DNA of 64,000 nucleotides from the NCBI GenBank assembly GCA_003342895.1, contig PTFA01000012.1:8666252-8730251 (forward strand), in the 5' to 3' direction. The position numbers were made by a program, and so were the translations under genes. Under the pieces are notes generated by a model. The model was not told where the DNA came from, made no database searches, and saw only the letters and a list, made by a program, of their open reading frames with translations. The stretch is from Casuarius casuarius. Taxonomy: Eukaryota; Chordata; Aves; Casuariiformes; Casuariidae. Below, piece after piece: positions 35,988 through 47,835 of the stretch; within the stretch, counting starts at the first letter, position 1; every line of letters begins with the position of its first letter.

Positions 35988-36180
35988 AGAATTACAGAAT
36001 CAGGCAGGTTGGAAGCAGCCTCCAGAAGTTATCTAGTTACTAGTCCCACTCAAAACAGGTCCGGTCAGAGCACGTTGCTCAGGGATGTGCCCAGTCAAGT
36101 TTTGACTGTCTCTAAAGACTGAGATCCCACAACCTCTCTGGGAAACCTGTTTCAGCTTTTAACCACACTCATGGTAAATT
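35988..36180 (-). mobile_element. CR1 LINE 3' fragment, antisense
   Basis: The plus strand reads 'agaattacagaatcaggcag', 'gttggaagcagcctccag', 'ttatctagttac', 'ttgctcagggatgtgccc', 'agtcaagttttgactgtctc' and 'cacaacctctctgggaaacc', ending near 'cacactcatggtaa'. This is the antisense form of the bird CR1 3' region, in the expected order and spacing, so the element lies on the minus strand. It is truncated at its 5' side, as most CR1 copies are. Divergence is moderate, with many substitutions but colinear, so it is an old, inactive copy. It is the clearest evidence that the window is avian. Confidence 0.92.
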
Positions 36181-39100
36181 ACCTGTGGTAAAATTAATGC
36201 ACTGAATAAAACGTGCTCCTATTTAAAAGTGTTTCAAAGCTCTCTTTACAAGAAAAGGAAGTTCACTGCATTTGAAGTGAATGTGTACTCGTATTCATTT
36301 AGGCATACTTGTATCGTGCATATTTTTTGACAGCCCTCAGCTTGCTATCCCCTGTTGTTTAGCATCCTATCAGGATGGACATGTCTACTTACCTCCGTTC
36401 TTTTTCCAGTACAGGATCACACTACCGCCTTGTTACAACAATGACATATTGGCCTGAAAGAGTTTGAAGCGAGACGCATCAGTGTACTTCAGCTGACATC
36501 TCCACACAGCACTATATTCTACGCTGTCTTTGCATACAGGCAAAATAGCCTTGCTGAAGTTGACCATTATACCAGAGAAGATACTAAAAGTACATACTGC
36601 TTGAACAGTTCACCTCTGCTTCCCATTTCTTCATACTTATTTTTTCATACTTATGCTTCATATTTATACTGCTTGTGCTGCTATGAGAGGAGGAAAAGTA
36701 GCAGGGGTAGGAACTTGCTGATGGAGAGGGACTAATAGAGAAATGCAAACTATCACAATTCTTCATCTCAGCACCTACAGCCATTGCCACACAGCACCAA
36801 TAAGCAACAAATCCCAGTCACCAGAGCCTTCTCTAGCCTTGTGTTATCTCACCTTTTCCCTCTCTTTGCAACAGGAGGCAGCCTGACTTGGGCCATCCCT
36901 ACTTACTCAGCAAGAGCTGAATAGGACTTACTGTTGTGACAATGAGGCTGCTAGGGAGTATTTCATAGTGGAGCAGTTTTCAGCAGTAGGCGAGAGGAAA
37001 TCTGTTTGTAATCACAACATTGCTATGCACATCTGAAAGTCCTAGCCAAACCGTAACTCTGCTGCTTACCATCCCCATTTCTCTTTTCAGGCTGCCTCTC
37101 CCATCCTACCGCAGCAACATCCTTCATTCCCCAGCATGCTCAGCAGAGATACTGTCTCTCCCATTCAGACACTAGACTTCACAAAGAAAAATCACATCTT
37201 AGATACGTACTCGCTGTCTTCAAGGCAAAGAAAGTACAATATCTATCTCAGTATTTTCATCCATACCTAAGTCTCTTTTTTCCCCCTCTCTTTGCTGATA
37301 CTATAAGTTCTCATAACTTTTTTATGAAGTACATTTCAAAGCATGTAACACTGTGCTATGCATATTCCAGGCATCTTTGAGGTACAGAGGCATTTCAACA
37401 GTGCAAAACTATTTTTAAGGCATTTTTCGTATTCAAAATTTAGCATTATAAGCAAATAAACTCAGCTTAAGCAATTCACAAAAACTGTCAAGGACAAAGA
37501 GGTGATAGATGTATTTAGCCACAGACAGCCTGAAAAACGTTTGTAAAATTCCATTTATTTCCGCACATACCTTGAGCATATCTAAGGGGTGTGGAACATG
37601 CTCGTCTATGGCTCAGACACTGAAGGAACTGCTTGGTTGCTCATTCCATGCAGAATGCCAGCTGGGCCCAGTCAGCTGAGTAATGTCAGCAAACATCTTG
37701 CAGGATTCCCTTCAGCCTTCTAAATATGCATACTATCTCCTCTTATCAGTGTCAACCAAGATGGAGGGGAAAGGCAAAAAGAAAAAGGCATGAAATATTA
37801 GACAAAGAATGCCTACTCCGTTCAATGCATGCTGCATTAGCCATACCTCGCCTCGCTCTGAGCCAGCTAGGGAGATACCAGCTCAGGTCCCAGAAGCCGT
37901 CTAGATTCAGAAGCACAGAACGGTACCAGGGTTATGGTTTTAGGTCTGTTTCATACGCTTTATGAACTATACACTACAGCTATTGCATAGCACTGTTTAG
38001 ATATACAGTAGAAGTCTCTAAAAACCAAGTTTGGATGCTGAGCAATGGTGAAAATTTCTCAGGGCAGAGAGACAGACAGAAAGACAAGTCTTGAAGGCAA
38101 GAAGGGCTTCATCACAGCCACAGAGCTCCCACATCTGTGGAGACCAAGATCGCATAAAAGACCAAAAAGCACTTTGCAGAGATCCTGAGATTTCCCAGAA
38201 CATCTCTTCTACCTACATACTCTTTCTCTTCTGACACAGGACTGCAAGCGTCCAGTGTCTACAAACTTCAAGGATCTTTCTTACCAAGGACAGAGGACCT
38301 GTAGAAAAATATTTGCTTTCAAAGGGAGAGCAAGGAGCACTGTAGCACATATTAGCATTTATCACTGGACAGGAAAAAGGCTTTGCCATAGCAAGATCTA
38401 CCTCCCATCACCATCACAGCTGCATCTAGTTCTAGAAACCCACAGAAAAAGAAGAGTTTGACAGTCTGTTTCTGAGGTGCTTAACCACTATGTGATCAAT
38501 AGTTTTCCTGCTCTCAATATTATTAATAGTTAATATTCTTTTGTGATAGACCAAACTGATCATTTTTAATGTTGCTTTCTAAACTGTTGTTTATGCTGTT
38601 TTATAAAACTGTCTCACTGTTGCCACCACTCACCTTCAGGGTTAGTTTTACTTCAAGCACTTGCACTTTTTGGGTTACTTTACTAGCATTTTAATGAAAA
38701 GAGTGATTTTAAACAGCTGTGATGAATAGTCCTCATGGTTCCCAATTTTCATGATTAATACCAGCAGTAGAATAACCATATTCCATGTGGTATCAGTACA
38801 AAAGCTTAGTCCCTAGAAACAACATTCTTAACAAAAGTGTTATGGAAAGCATAACGAAATCCTGTTGTATATAGTGAAATTATACTGTTACTACTTATAG
38901 TATTTTATGGAGTAATTTGTTACATTTCCATGAGGTATACAAAAAATATAACACAGGAAAACTGTGTGTCCATTCAACTTTGGGTCCAAAATATAAATAA
39001 ATAATTCTGTCCTCATCATAGGAACACAAAACATCCTGGATCATATGCACCTCGATATTGTCATTTTGAAGACAATATTCTCATTTGGACAGGATGCATC

Positions 39101-42100
39101 TACGATGTAGAGTACCTGGGTCCTGAGATCATCTAAACCCACTCAGCATTTCCTAATCCTTAATGAGAATCCTCTTTCCTATTATGTAAGATGTGTAGTA
39201 GACAGTCCACAGGTTGTACTTAAGGAAGGCATTGATCAAACTGTAGCCTAATTATGACACACATCTTGCCTTTGACTCCTTTTCTGTGTCTCCAAATCAC
39301 CTTTCACTGCTGGGTGAAATAGAACAATTCTTTTCTGTGGCACAAAACTAATTAGTGAGAGTAATACCAAATAATCTGCATCCCAGAATACTGCAGGAGA
39401 GATCATTAAATTCTTCAGTGGTGGCTGTGGAGAAAAATTTTTAGTACATATTATATTTTACTTTATATATATATAAATACCAGAGTTCTCATGATTCCAC
39501 CAGCATCAACCTCTCCAGAATACCTCCACTGATGTTAATAATCCAGTCACAGTCTCTGGAACACAACAGAGAAATACCTCATTCTATTTTTAAAGCCAGA
39601 AGTTTGGCATAGAGCAAACAAGACAACCAATATGTCTTCTATCAATTGTCCCATTCATGTAAAGTCATTAATAATCTCCGTAATCTGGCAAGCTCTAAAA
39701 TACACAGAGACAATCCTTCCTTAATAAACTATGCAATAGCCTCCATCGCCACAGCCCCAACAGTTTATCTACCCACAACCAAAGGGGCTAGCTATCGAGC
39801 GGCTGCACTGGGAGATGGCAGATTTCACAATGCAATACTTTGAGGTCAAGGTTTTCAGGCTAATGTGTTTACACACATCAGAATGCTGGAAGAAACAATG
39901 CACAGATCTCCAAAAAAATATTCTGTTTACCATTCTGAAGCTTTGTACACACTGCTGGTCTGTAGTACAGTCTTTTGCCCTGCTCATTACTGGTTTTGTG
40001 AGCCCATAAACACTGCTGCACCATGTGAAACCAATCCAAGAAACTGATCTAAGCAGCTGGTCAGTGTCCTTCTCCTCCTCCTCATTGTTCTCCCACTGCA
40101 GCTGTAGGCATTTATCTACCAGCAGCATTGCCAAAACCTCTGCAAAAGCTGCTTGGTAGCCTAGTATTGGCTTGCAAAGCTAAGGCTCATTGTCAGCAAA
40201 ATGTCAAATATCTCTCCACAAGCTGCAGCACACTTGAAATGACCACCATCACAGTGCTGACCTTGAAAATAGTGAAGGTGAACTGACAAGAGATAGACCA
40301 CTGGTGAGTAATCACAAGGATTTGTCTACCCCTAGGACTCTAAGATCTACACCTGCTTCTGCCCAGCTTCTGGAGAAAAGAAGCACAGAAGTGCATAATA
40401 TGAAAGGGTCATGTGAGGTGAAAGAAGAGATTTGTAATGTGCTGGCCACATACATACAGCTACACCAAAGCAGCAGAGCATCAAGCAATATTCAGCTCAG
40501 CATCAACTAGATATGCCAAATATAAGCAGGCTCTAAATGATTCACTGGATTATAACATAAAACAATATCTGCACCACCTCCAAGTACTCAGTGTTTTTAC
40601 AGAGATTTTAAGTCACTTAAAGGCTTACGTGTCATCAACAAATGTCATCCCAAATGCAAAATATCTCCTTACATCATCATCTGGCTCTTAGATTCATGTT
40701 TCCAGTTTAAACATCCTGTGCTCTTCACCACCTTCCCCTACCAGCCTTCATTGTAGCTTATGTCCCATTACAACTAACTGTTGGTCCAGCTATGCTTCTG
40801 TCTTAAGACCTATGCACATATTGCAACAGGTTTGACTAAGGCTTGACTAAGAAAAGAGGAGTCACTTTTAAAATATATATACTATTTATAACTATTCTTT
40901 ATACCAAACTGGGTCAACTCTGATTGAAGCCTGAAACTCAGATGCAAGCCTGAAAAGGCTATATTCTACCTAAGCTAAGCATAGCTCCACGAGGCAATGA
41001 CACCATTGTAAATGAAAATCTGGTAAAAGAATGTGCCTGCAAGAGGGAATTACCATTCACCATCAGTAAAGCTTTATGTTTAACAGGTTACTACTTTTAC
41101 CTTTAATCTGAATATCTGGAGGCGCTACCCTTTAATTTAATGCATAAATTGATTCCACTCTGTCTCTCCACACCTTATGAGCATATTTTGTTGTTTGTCA
41201 ATAAAAGCTAATGATTAAATGAAGAAAGTTAATCAGATTGAAATAAAGATAAGAGTGACATTTCTTTTATACCAGATTGCAATACACTATTGACAGTGCT
41301 TTATTTGTGGAAGAGTAGTTAAATCCAGCCTCTTGTATCTTGTTTGATACCAACAGGCAAGGCCTTCAGGCAAGAATTATTTCAAAGGCTATGCAAAGAT
41401 ATTCACAGATGTACTACTCATCAGATAAGGCAGTCATTCTACTTGTGTACAAATCCTCATTATGCATCAAGAAAAACAATCACATCCTGCCTTTCTTTCT
41501 GCAAATGATAACTGTTCTCAGTAATAAGGAAAAATTCTTGAGAACTACACTGCAACAAACCAGATGGATTTATCTCCACTTTGGCAGAGCTCGAATATAC
41601 ATCTTTAAAAAAAATGTATGGAAACATTAGTTTGCTTGGAATACGAAGGAAAGAGGATAGAGAGTTTAGATGCTTACACTAGGGAACGAGCAAGCAAACT
41701 GAAGGAATACAGCAATAGGAATCATTACTTTTTTTCCTTCTCTATGAATGAGAAAGTTGTATAGTAGACATTAACATGAGGTCCACACTGAATCCCATTG
41801 AAGACTATAATTACACTATGTTTCAGAATTTTGTGTATACAATGAAGCACTCTTTGATCCAATATCTCTTAATTAAAAACAACAATGCAATACAACTTGC
41901 ATTAATGCAGAACAACCATAAGAGAATGGAGTATGTACATGCATTAGACAAGGGACAGGGAAGAATTTTCTTTTGTTTCAGAAAAAAAATGTTACTATAC
42001 TCTGATTTCTACACAGTTCTCAGTACAAACTACCTATATAAATGAAAAAATATGTATTCATTGTAACTGATGTGGATGAAATTTACGGAAATAGAGAGAA

Positions 42101-44204
42101 ACAGATGACTTGAACTGTACTGAAGTAAATCTCTGGATTTTGTTCCCCTTTATTTCAGAGCTAAATGACTACTGTACCTGTTCTCTTCAGCACAACAAGG
42201 AGAGTTTGTTGAATATTTAATGGTTTAGCTTGCACATTACTTTAATGGAAATCATTAATTACACAGTAAAATCAATAAAAAAAGTATGTGGGAAAAAGTA
42301 TGCAGAAGGAGGAATTCAATCACATTGACAGTTTAACTCTTAAGACAGGGGGTATAAACTATGCTTCCGTTACAGTTTCCTTCCCAGTTTTTGCACACAT
42401 GAAAGAAACGATGAGTGAATATCGGAGATAATGCAATGCCAATTACCCAGTCTGCCACCCTACAGACCCAAAGGGCTTTACACTAGTTCTAACAGCCTGT
42501 ACTGCTTATCAGTGAATCCCAAGTCATAATTTTTCAAAAGCTCACGCTAGTTTGTTTTTTGAAAAATGTCATTTGCAAACTCAAAATTTTCATCTCCACT
42601 GGTGATATCCACTTAAACTTTGGGATGAAGTCTGAGCTGGTAATCACTGAACTTGGATTCAAATCTGAGGATTATCCTGGCAGCACCCTTAGGCTGGGAC
42701 TTACTATCGTCTGGTGGATCTGGTTGTTCAATAGCTGGTCCTTTAAACTGATCTAATTTCTGCACCATGGCTAGACTTCACATAATTCAGTACAACTCCC
42801 TAGTAATGTGCCACCCTGTCTTCACCAGAATCTCATTTTCAGGATACCAGCATGAAGAACTGGAAGCTGAGATGTACAGCTTCATTTTTCTCAGTTTCCT
42901 GGTGGAACTACCAATAGGAGTCATGAAGCATGCCTGTAAGAGGTAAGCATGATGCCAGCAACAAGTGATATTTCGCCCAGTGCGTACCGTCTCCAGTGGT
43001 AGCCTGATAATGACAGTAATGATAATAAATAATGTGATTGCACCTTAAACTTACCTGACCCTAGTCAGCTCTGCTGCAGCCATCCATTCCCATACTCAGT
43101 TGCTAGCCTGGCCCTCTTGAGAGTGGAAGAGTCATTACAAGTTTGATTTTACTGTTCCAACAGAAAGCAATCACATTCAGGGAGCACATGCTCCAAGCGG
43201 TGTATTTTCACACCCTCTTTTCCCATCAGATAGGATACTCAGCATTAATTCTGATTGTCCCAGGATGGAAACCTTAGTCCTCTGATCCAGTACTCAAACA
43301 GCCATAGATCTGTTCTCTCCATGGCATGAAAGGATTGTGATATACTAGAAGGGTAGGATACCTCTTGGTAGGATAAAGAAACCACCACTAGCCGGTAGCT
43401 CACAAAGGGTCTAAGGATATGCTGGAGGGCATTTCACCACCTCTAGGTGCCAGCTGAATTTTCACCCATATCTGGAATGAAACTGTACTGCAAATAAGAA
43501 ACCAGCTCAGCTTTAATTACTTTTCTGAGTGGCAGGATAACAATGCTTTAAGTACTGTATGGTTACTTTTTAAGGGGCCTGACCTTGGAAAAGAATTAAT
43601 TTAGTCTTTATTCTAATAGCACAGATCAGAACAAATCCATTTGTTATTCATATTTCCATAAGGTTCCCCAGTATTTATTGTTAGTTAATGGGCAGTTAAA
43701 ATGAGGGGCAACATTTACTTCTATCCTTGTTTAGACCATCCTATATTTCACTCATACTGCATGAATGGTGTAACCATCACCAATATATATTAGTTATTGA
43801 AAAGAAGCATTCTAAAACACATTTCATGTAACATATGTCATCATCTGATTTATAATCCAGCTCTCTTAAAGAACTCCTTTAACTGGCGTAACTCCAATGC
43901 AGCAGAATGGTAGTTACCCAAAATAAGGGTTATTTTAAATGGTCTTATATAAGGCACTAACAAAAACTGCTCATTTTCTTAAACAAAATATTTATAAAAC
44001 CAAATGGGGGGGGAAAGAAAACATCAGGACTGGGCAAACTTCATAGAGGTACTCTGCTAAAGTTGGACAGTAGCATTAGCATTTTTCCAGAGATTAACCT
44101 ATATTAATCAGCCGTTTCTAGTTACCTCTGATTTTTAACAATCATCAGTATCACTAAGCATCCATCATCCTCATACTAGATAAGATCCAAAAAATGTTAA
44201 GTCA
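36181..44204. other. Unassigned unique noncoding DNA (8 kb)
   Basis: No supported gene. Minor items: a T/C-rich patch with acceptor-like 'ctctctttgcaacag' near 36,858-36,872; a GC-richer block at 37,620-37,960; TA-rich 'tttatatatatataaata' near 39,461-39,478; an open minus frame of 121 codons at 39,769-40,134 that is featureless and shadowed by two plus frames; (TAA)-like words near 43,010-43,035; and a G8 run at 44,006-44,013. A conserved-looking AT cluster at 41,191-41,250 is listed separately. Confidence 0.55.
41191..41250. promoter_or_regulatory. Candidate homeodomain-motif cluster
   Basis: 'gtcaataaaagctaatg', 'attaaatg' and 'gttaatcagattg' lie within 60 bases, after 'aatgcataaattgattcc' near 41,140. 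These resemble Hox/PBX, homeodomain and OTX-like words. Inference from motif density only. Confidence 0.18.
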
Positions 44205-44405
44205 AAGTGGTCGTACTGGATCAGCCCAAAGATCCAGCCCCTTCTCTGACTGAGACCAACAACCAGTGTCTGCAAAAGAACAGGGTGAACATTTAGTGAT
44301 ACTTCCCTCACGTATCTCCCTAGCTTCCAAAAATTTGTGGCTCAGGAACTTTCCGAGTAACAGGCCTTTGCATTAGCCTGTTTGGTAGCCATTATTCTGT
44401 TTCAG
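44205..44405 (-). mobile_element. Ancient CR1-type LINE 3' tail, antisense
   Basis: The order of phrases matches the antisense of the long CR1 3' tail known from turtles and crocodilians: 'gtcgtactggatcagccc', 'aaagatccagccc', 'tctgactgagacc', 'aacagggtgaacatttagtg', 'ctccctagcttcc', 'aggaactttccgag' and 'tagccattattctg'. Those consensus words are roughly 'ggtcatactgggtcagacc', 'aaggtccatctagcccagt', 'aacagggcaattatcaagtgatcc' and 'ctaatagccattgatgg'. About 200 bases are colinear with small indels. The copy is far more diverged than the 36.1 kb one, so it is an older insertion, probably from before the bird radiation. No coding part remains. Confidence 0.75.
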
Positions 44406-46134
44406 TGAAAGGGTTGCAAGGAGCATTTTCTGAACAGCTATCTCAAAAATCTGGAACTGTCAATAATTCATATGCATTTAGTAACATTGTTCACTTCTAC
44501 TTTTGAAAAGCATTTTAAAGATGCTAAGGAAATAAGCATTCAGGCAAAGTATCTTCTTCTCTAAAACAAATGAAAATACAATGAAAAAAAACGTATTGAG
44601 GGAATGAATTTCATATATAGGGATCATGTGTCCTAAAGTAGTAACACAGATTGGAATACTTCAATATTCCTAGACCTGAAGTTAATCTAAAAACATTGCA
44701 AAGAATACACTGGTTGACACAGATGTCCTGTCAAAATCTTAACATCTCTCACCAGATAAGAGTAGGTTTTTCTCATTCCAGAAATGAGAACATTTGAAAT
44801 ATATGGTGACTAAAAACATACATGCAAGGCTGACATCTCTTACTTAACACAGGGGCCCTGTAAAGTTATAAAAGCAAATGTCTTGAAACAAAGTAAGCAA
44901 AAGAATTCAATCAAAAAAACTCTAAACACGTTTGATATATTTAAAGCACATATTTAGACATTTTAAATATATGAATAAAACATTTTAATACAGATGGGCT
45001 GACCATATGGCTTTGCTAGGGCCAATACACACAAAGTCTCCTTAAACACTACTTTCTGAGGACAAAGGTCGAATACAGATTATACTAAGAATGATTTAGG
45101 GTTAAGGGACATTGCAGGTATACAGGGGTATACTAACTGTAAAAGCAGTGAGCTCAGTGGTGTAACAGCACGTAAGGTTTTGTCGTACGTGTTCACAATC
45201 TCTGATAATATCACAGCACATATAATCTAGGGGGAAAAAAAAAGTAAATCATAGCATGACTAAATATCAGTCTGGAACCAAGGCAGCAGAGACAGCACAA
45301 AATAATCCAAAAAAATGTAACTGCAGACAGAATCCAACTCAGCATGGCTGGCAAACCTACGAAATAATGCATGATTTCAACAAATTCTGTCATCCAAAAT
45401 AAACATTTGAGTCTGGCATCAATTTGGGACCAACAGATCAGTCTTTTTGCAATACACCCAATCCAATCTCCCAACCGATTAAAAAAAGAAAAAAAAAACT
45501 CACAAGACTGGCAGAAGTGAGTGAGCAATGGTGAGTGAGATAAGAAAAGAATCAATCAAGGCCTAGAAGGTAAACTTCTGCAGAAACACCACTAATCGTA
45601 GATATGTTATTAGGTAAGAGAATTTTTCTCAATTCCTAATATGATTTCTTGTATTAGGAGCTTTGGTAACATACATTGCTTTATGACATTTTTTAATAAA
45701 AATAAAACCTCAGAGTCCTGTACAAAGACCAGGCTGGTTAATGATATTTAATAGTGAAAGGTCTAGAGAGGATAGAGAAGAGATGGAAGATCTCAAAGGT
45801 CAGTGCTTCAGGCAACTTTCACTGAGGAATATTTTACTGTTGTTTTAATAGTTTTTTGTTTATTTCTTTGACTTTTTTGACTTTTTGTCCAACATCTCAG
45901 TAATAACACCCAAATAGTTTTAACTTATTTATCAGCCAGGTCACCTGTGCAATTACTCTGGCATCACGTTTAAATAACTTCACCTTTGATGGGCAAAGTA
46001 AGGTTCCTGCTGGCATCTGAGAAGTAGAAAATGAATATTGATTTTTGTAAATAACTCTGCTAACTGGCAGGTTACTTTTATTTCAGAGCATCTGTAGGCA
46101 TTTCATTTAGCCAGTGCTTAAGATGCCAATATCT
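44406..46134. other. Unassigned unique noncoding DNA
   Basis: No gene recognised. The 114-codon minus frame at 45,211-45,555 is phenylalanine- and tryptophan-rich and spans A-rich tracts; it is not called. An AT hairpin at 44,935-44,972 is listed separately. 'ttagggttaaggg' near 45,097 is two telomere-like units, too short to mean much. Confidence 0.55.
44935..44972. repeat. AT-rich perfect hairpin
   Basis: 'atatatttaaa' (44,935-44,945) is exactly inverted by 'tttaaatatat' (44,962-44,972) across 16 bases. Weaker pairing continues outside it (GTTT...AAAC). Probably simple AT sequence; a MITE end is possible but not supported by a target-site duplication. Confidence 0.4.
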
Positions 46135-46282
46135 TGGTCCTGATTCAGTGGATTGCATAAGCAACTGCTGAATTTTAACAACAGGATTAAATTTTCTTTA
46201 TTCATCCAATTGCATGCTTATGTCTTGCTTCTATAAAGGAACAGAGTTAAGCATGAGTTTATGGTATCTACTGAACCAGAGA
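46135..46282. repeat. Ancient palindromic repeat, copy 2
   Basis: The left end 'cttggtcctgattcagtgg' with 'attgcataagc' is mirrored, inverted and imperfectly, by the right end 'ttaagcatgagtttatgg' with 'tatctactgaaccagag'. In between lie 'attgcatgcttatg' and other repeats of the AAGCA/TGCTT words. The inverted 16-mer at 46,247-46,262 is identical to the 30,720-30,735 segment of copy 1. Two copies in one window plus the terminal symmetry point to a dispersed palindromic element, most simply an old nonautonomous DNA transposon. Family name not recalled. Confidence 0.55.
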
Positions 46283-47710
46283 CATGTAAATACTGTGTAC
46301 AGCACATGGGTCAAGTCTGTGCGTGTGAATGTAGATATACAGCAATACCTATCAGCATAGGCAAGAAATATGCTGATATACAATCTCTAGGTTAAGTATT
46401 TTCTGTAAGAATAACCCATTTAAAATGTAAATTCTCTTGGGGGAAAAAAACATATCTGAACACCCTTCTGAAGATTTTTACTTGTTTCTCTAGCTTACAA
46501 CAAAGTCACAGCATTTAAACCTCCAAGCATGGACTGCTATTTCAGCTAACCAAACCCTGGGATATTGGGGAATTAACAGAAGTCACAGCATTGTAGGGAA
46601 AAAGGTGAAAACTCCCACAGCAGCATCCGAACTTAGAGAAACTCTCAAACAACCAGTGTAACTATGATTAACATTAGCAAACAATTGTTTTGAGTTGCCA
46701 TTTCCATCCCTGATGACACTGAAACATTAATTAAGTTTAGTAGTTGACTGACATATCATAGGCAAGCTGTTGGGACTCTACTACTATTGCTGAAGAGGAT
46801 CAAGGCCAAGCTCCTAAAAAGATGTTCTAACCTTTGCAGCTTTTCTCCGCAGAGGACTGTCAACAATATCAACGATAATATCTGAAGGCACTTGCCCTGC
46901 CAAAGCCTTGGAAGAGTGAAGTTGAAAAACACTCAGAGAAGATTTTCATCTGTTACAGCATCCCTCCTGCAAAACCTGTCCATTGGTCAGAAGTGGGTGA
47001 GACAAAATCAACAAGCTGATGCTATGAGCCAAATTTCCTCAGAGCTGTGAAAAATAAGGAATCCATTCATTCAGCCAAGCTCAGGAAATCCAAGTAAATA
47101 GGGCATGAGATAGTGATCTGATACTTCAGGATTTAAAACTGCTAAGTCAGAGATAGGAAGCAATGGATATATTCTTGTCTTGAAAATAATCTCTTGCCTG
47201 ATGTTAAAACATCCAATAGAGCCATCCTTTTGCACAGTAGGCTCCATTGGTTGCATTTAGGACTTCCATAGTATTTTTAGGAACAAAACCAATCCTGGTA
47301 TAAACAACTGCCAATTTCTTTACTCCAAGGTTCAGGTGCATTCAGACTGTAATTTGTCTATAATTTTGAAAGCATTTTATAAATGTGAACTAGTTAATCT
47401 TTACAGTATTATTATATATAACTCATAGTATTATTTGTAGTCTTCAGTTCAAAAGCCACCAGGCATATGCCCTAGCCTGTTTTTGCGTCTACTCTTTTAG
47501 CAAATGCAAATGTCAGAAAATGAATTGGTGTTTCTGCTATGAGAATCACTTGTTTCTTATTCTATATATTTAAATTGGTTTTAATCATCAGCACTTCATA
47601 TGTAACATCCTTTATCCCTCCCCACTGCACACACGCTCTAAATTTAATTAAAATAACTGAAATGAAACTACAGATAATTTGTTTTTTAAATAGACTGCCA
47701 CATGCTCCAT

Positions 47711-47835
47711 TTACATAAAACCCATTAGTTTGCATTAAATACAAATTAGCTGCTGATATGAATTAAATCACGTATAAATAGTTCAGAATAGCCTCAAAAC
47801 CACGCATTTTAATTAATATAACAGTTAACCAGATT
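47711..47835. promoter_or_regulatory. Candidate conserved noncoding element
   Basis: The stretch holds 'cccattagtttgcattaaat', 'caaattagctgctgatatg', 'aattaaatcacgtataaat' and 'ttttaattaatataac'. These are several TAAT/ATTA cores with spacing and complexity unlike plain AT repeats. The pattern is typical of vertebrate developmental enhancers. No alignment was possible, so this is a guess from texture. Confidence 0.22.

Noticed and set aside
36858..36872. Plus-strand splice acceptor 'ctctctttgcaacag'
   Set aside because: Good pyrimidine tract and CAG, but no following open exon with a convincing donor; such sites are frequent by chance.
39100..39150. 'ctgggtcctgagatcatct' with 'aaacccactcagc' as an antisense CR1 tail
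   Set aside because: Resembles the CR1 'gatcatctagtccaaccc' phrase over about 20 bases only; flanks do not continue the match.
39769..40134. 121-codon minus frame
   Set aside because: No domain recognised; opposed by two plus-strand frames over the same bases and no splice context.
45097..45110. Telomere-like 'ttagggttaaggg'
   Set aside because: Only two imperfect units; too short for an interstitial telomeric repeat.
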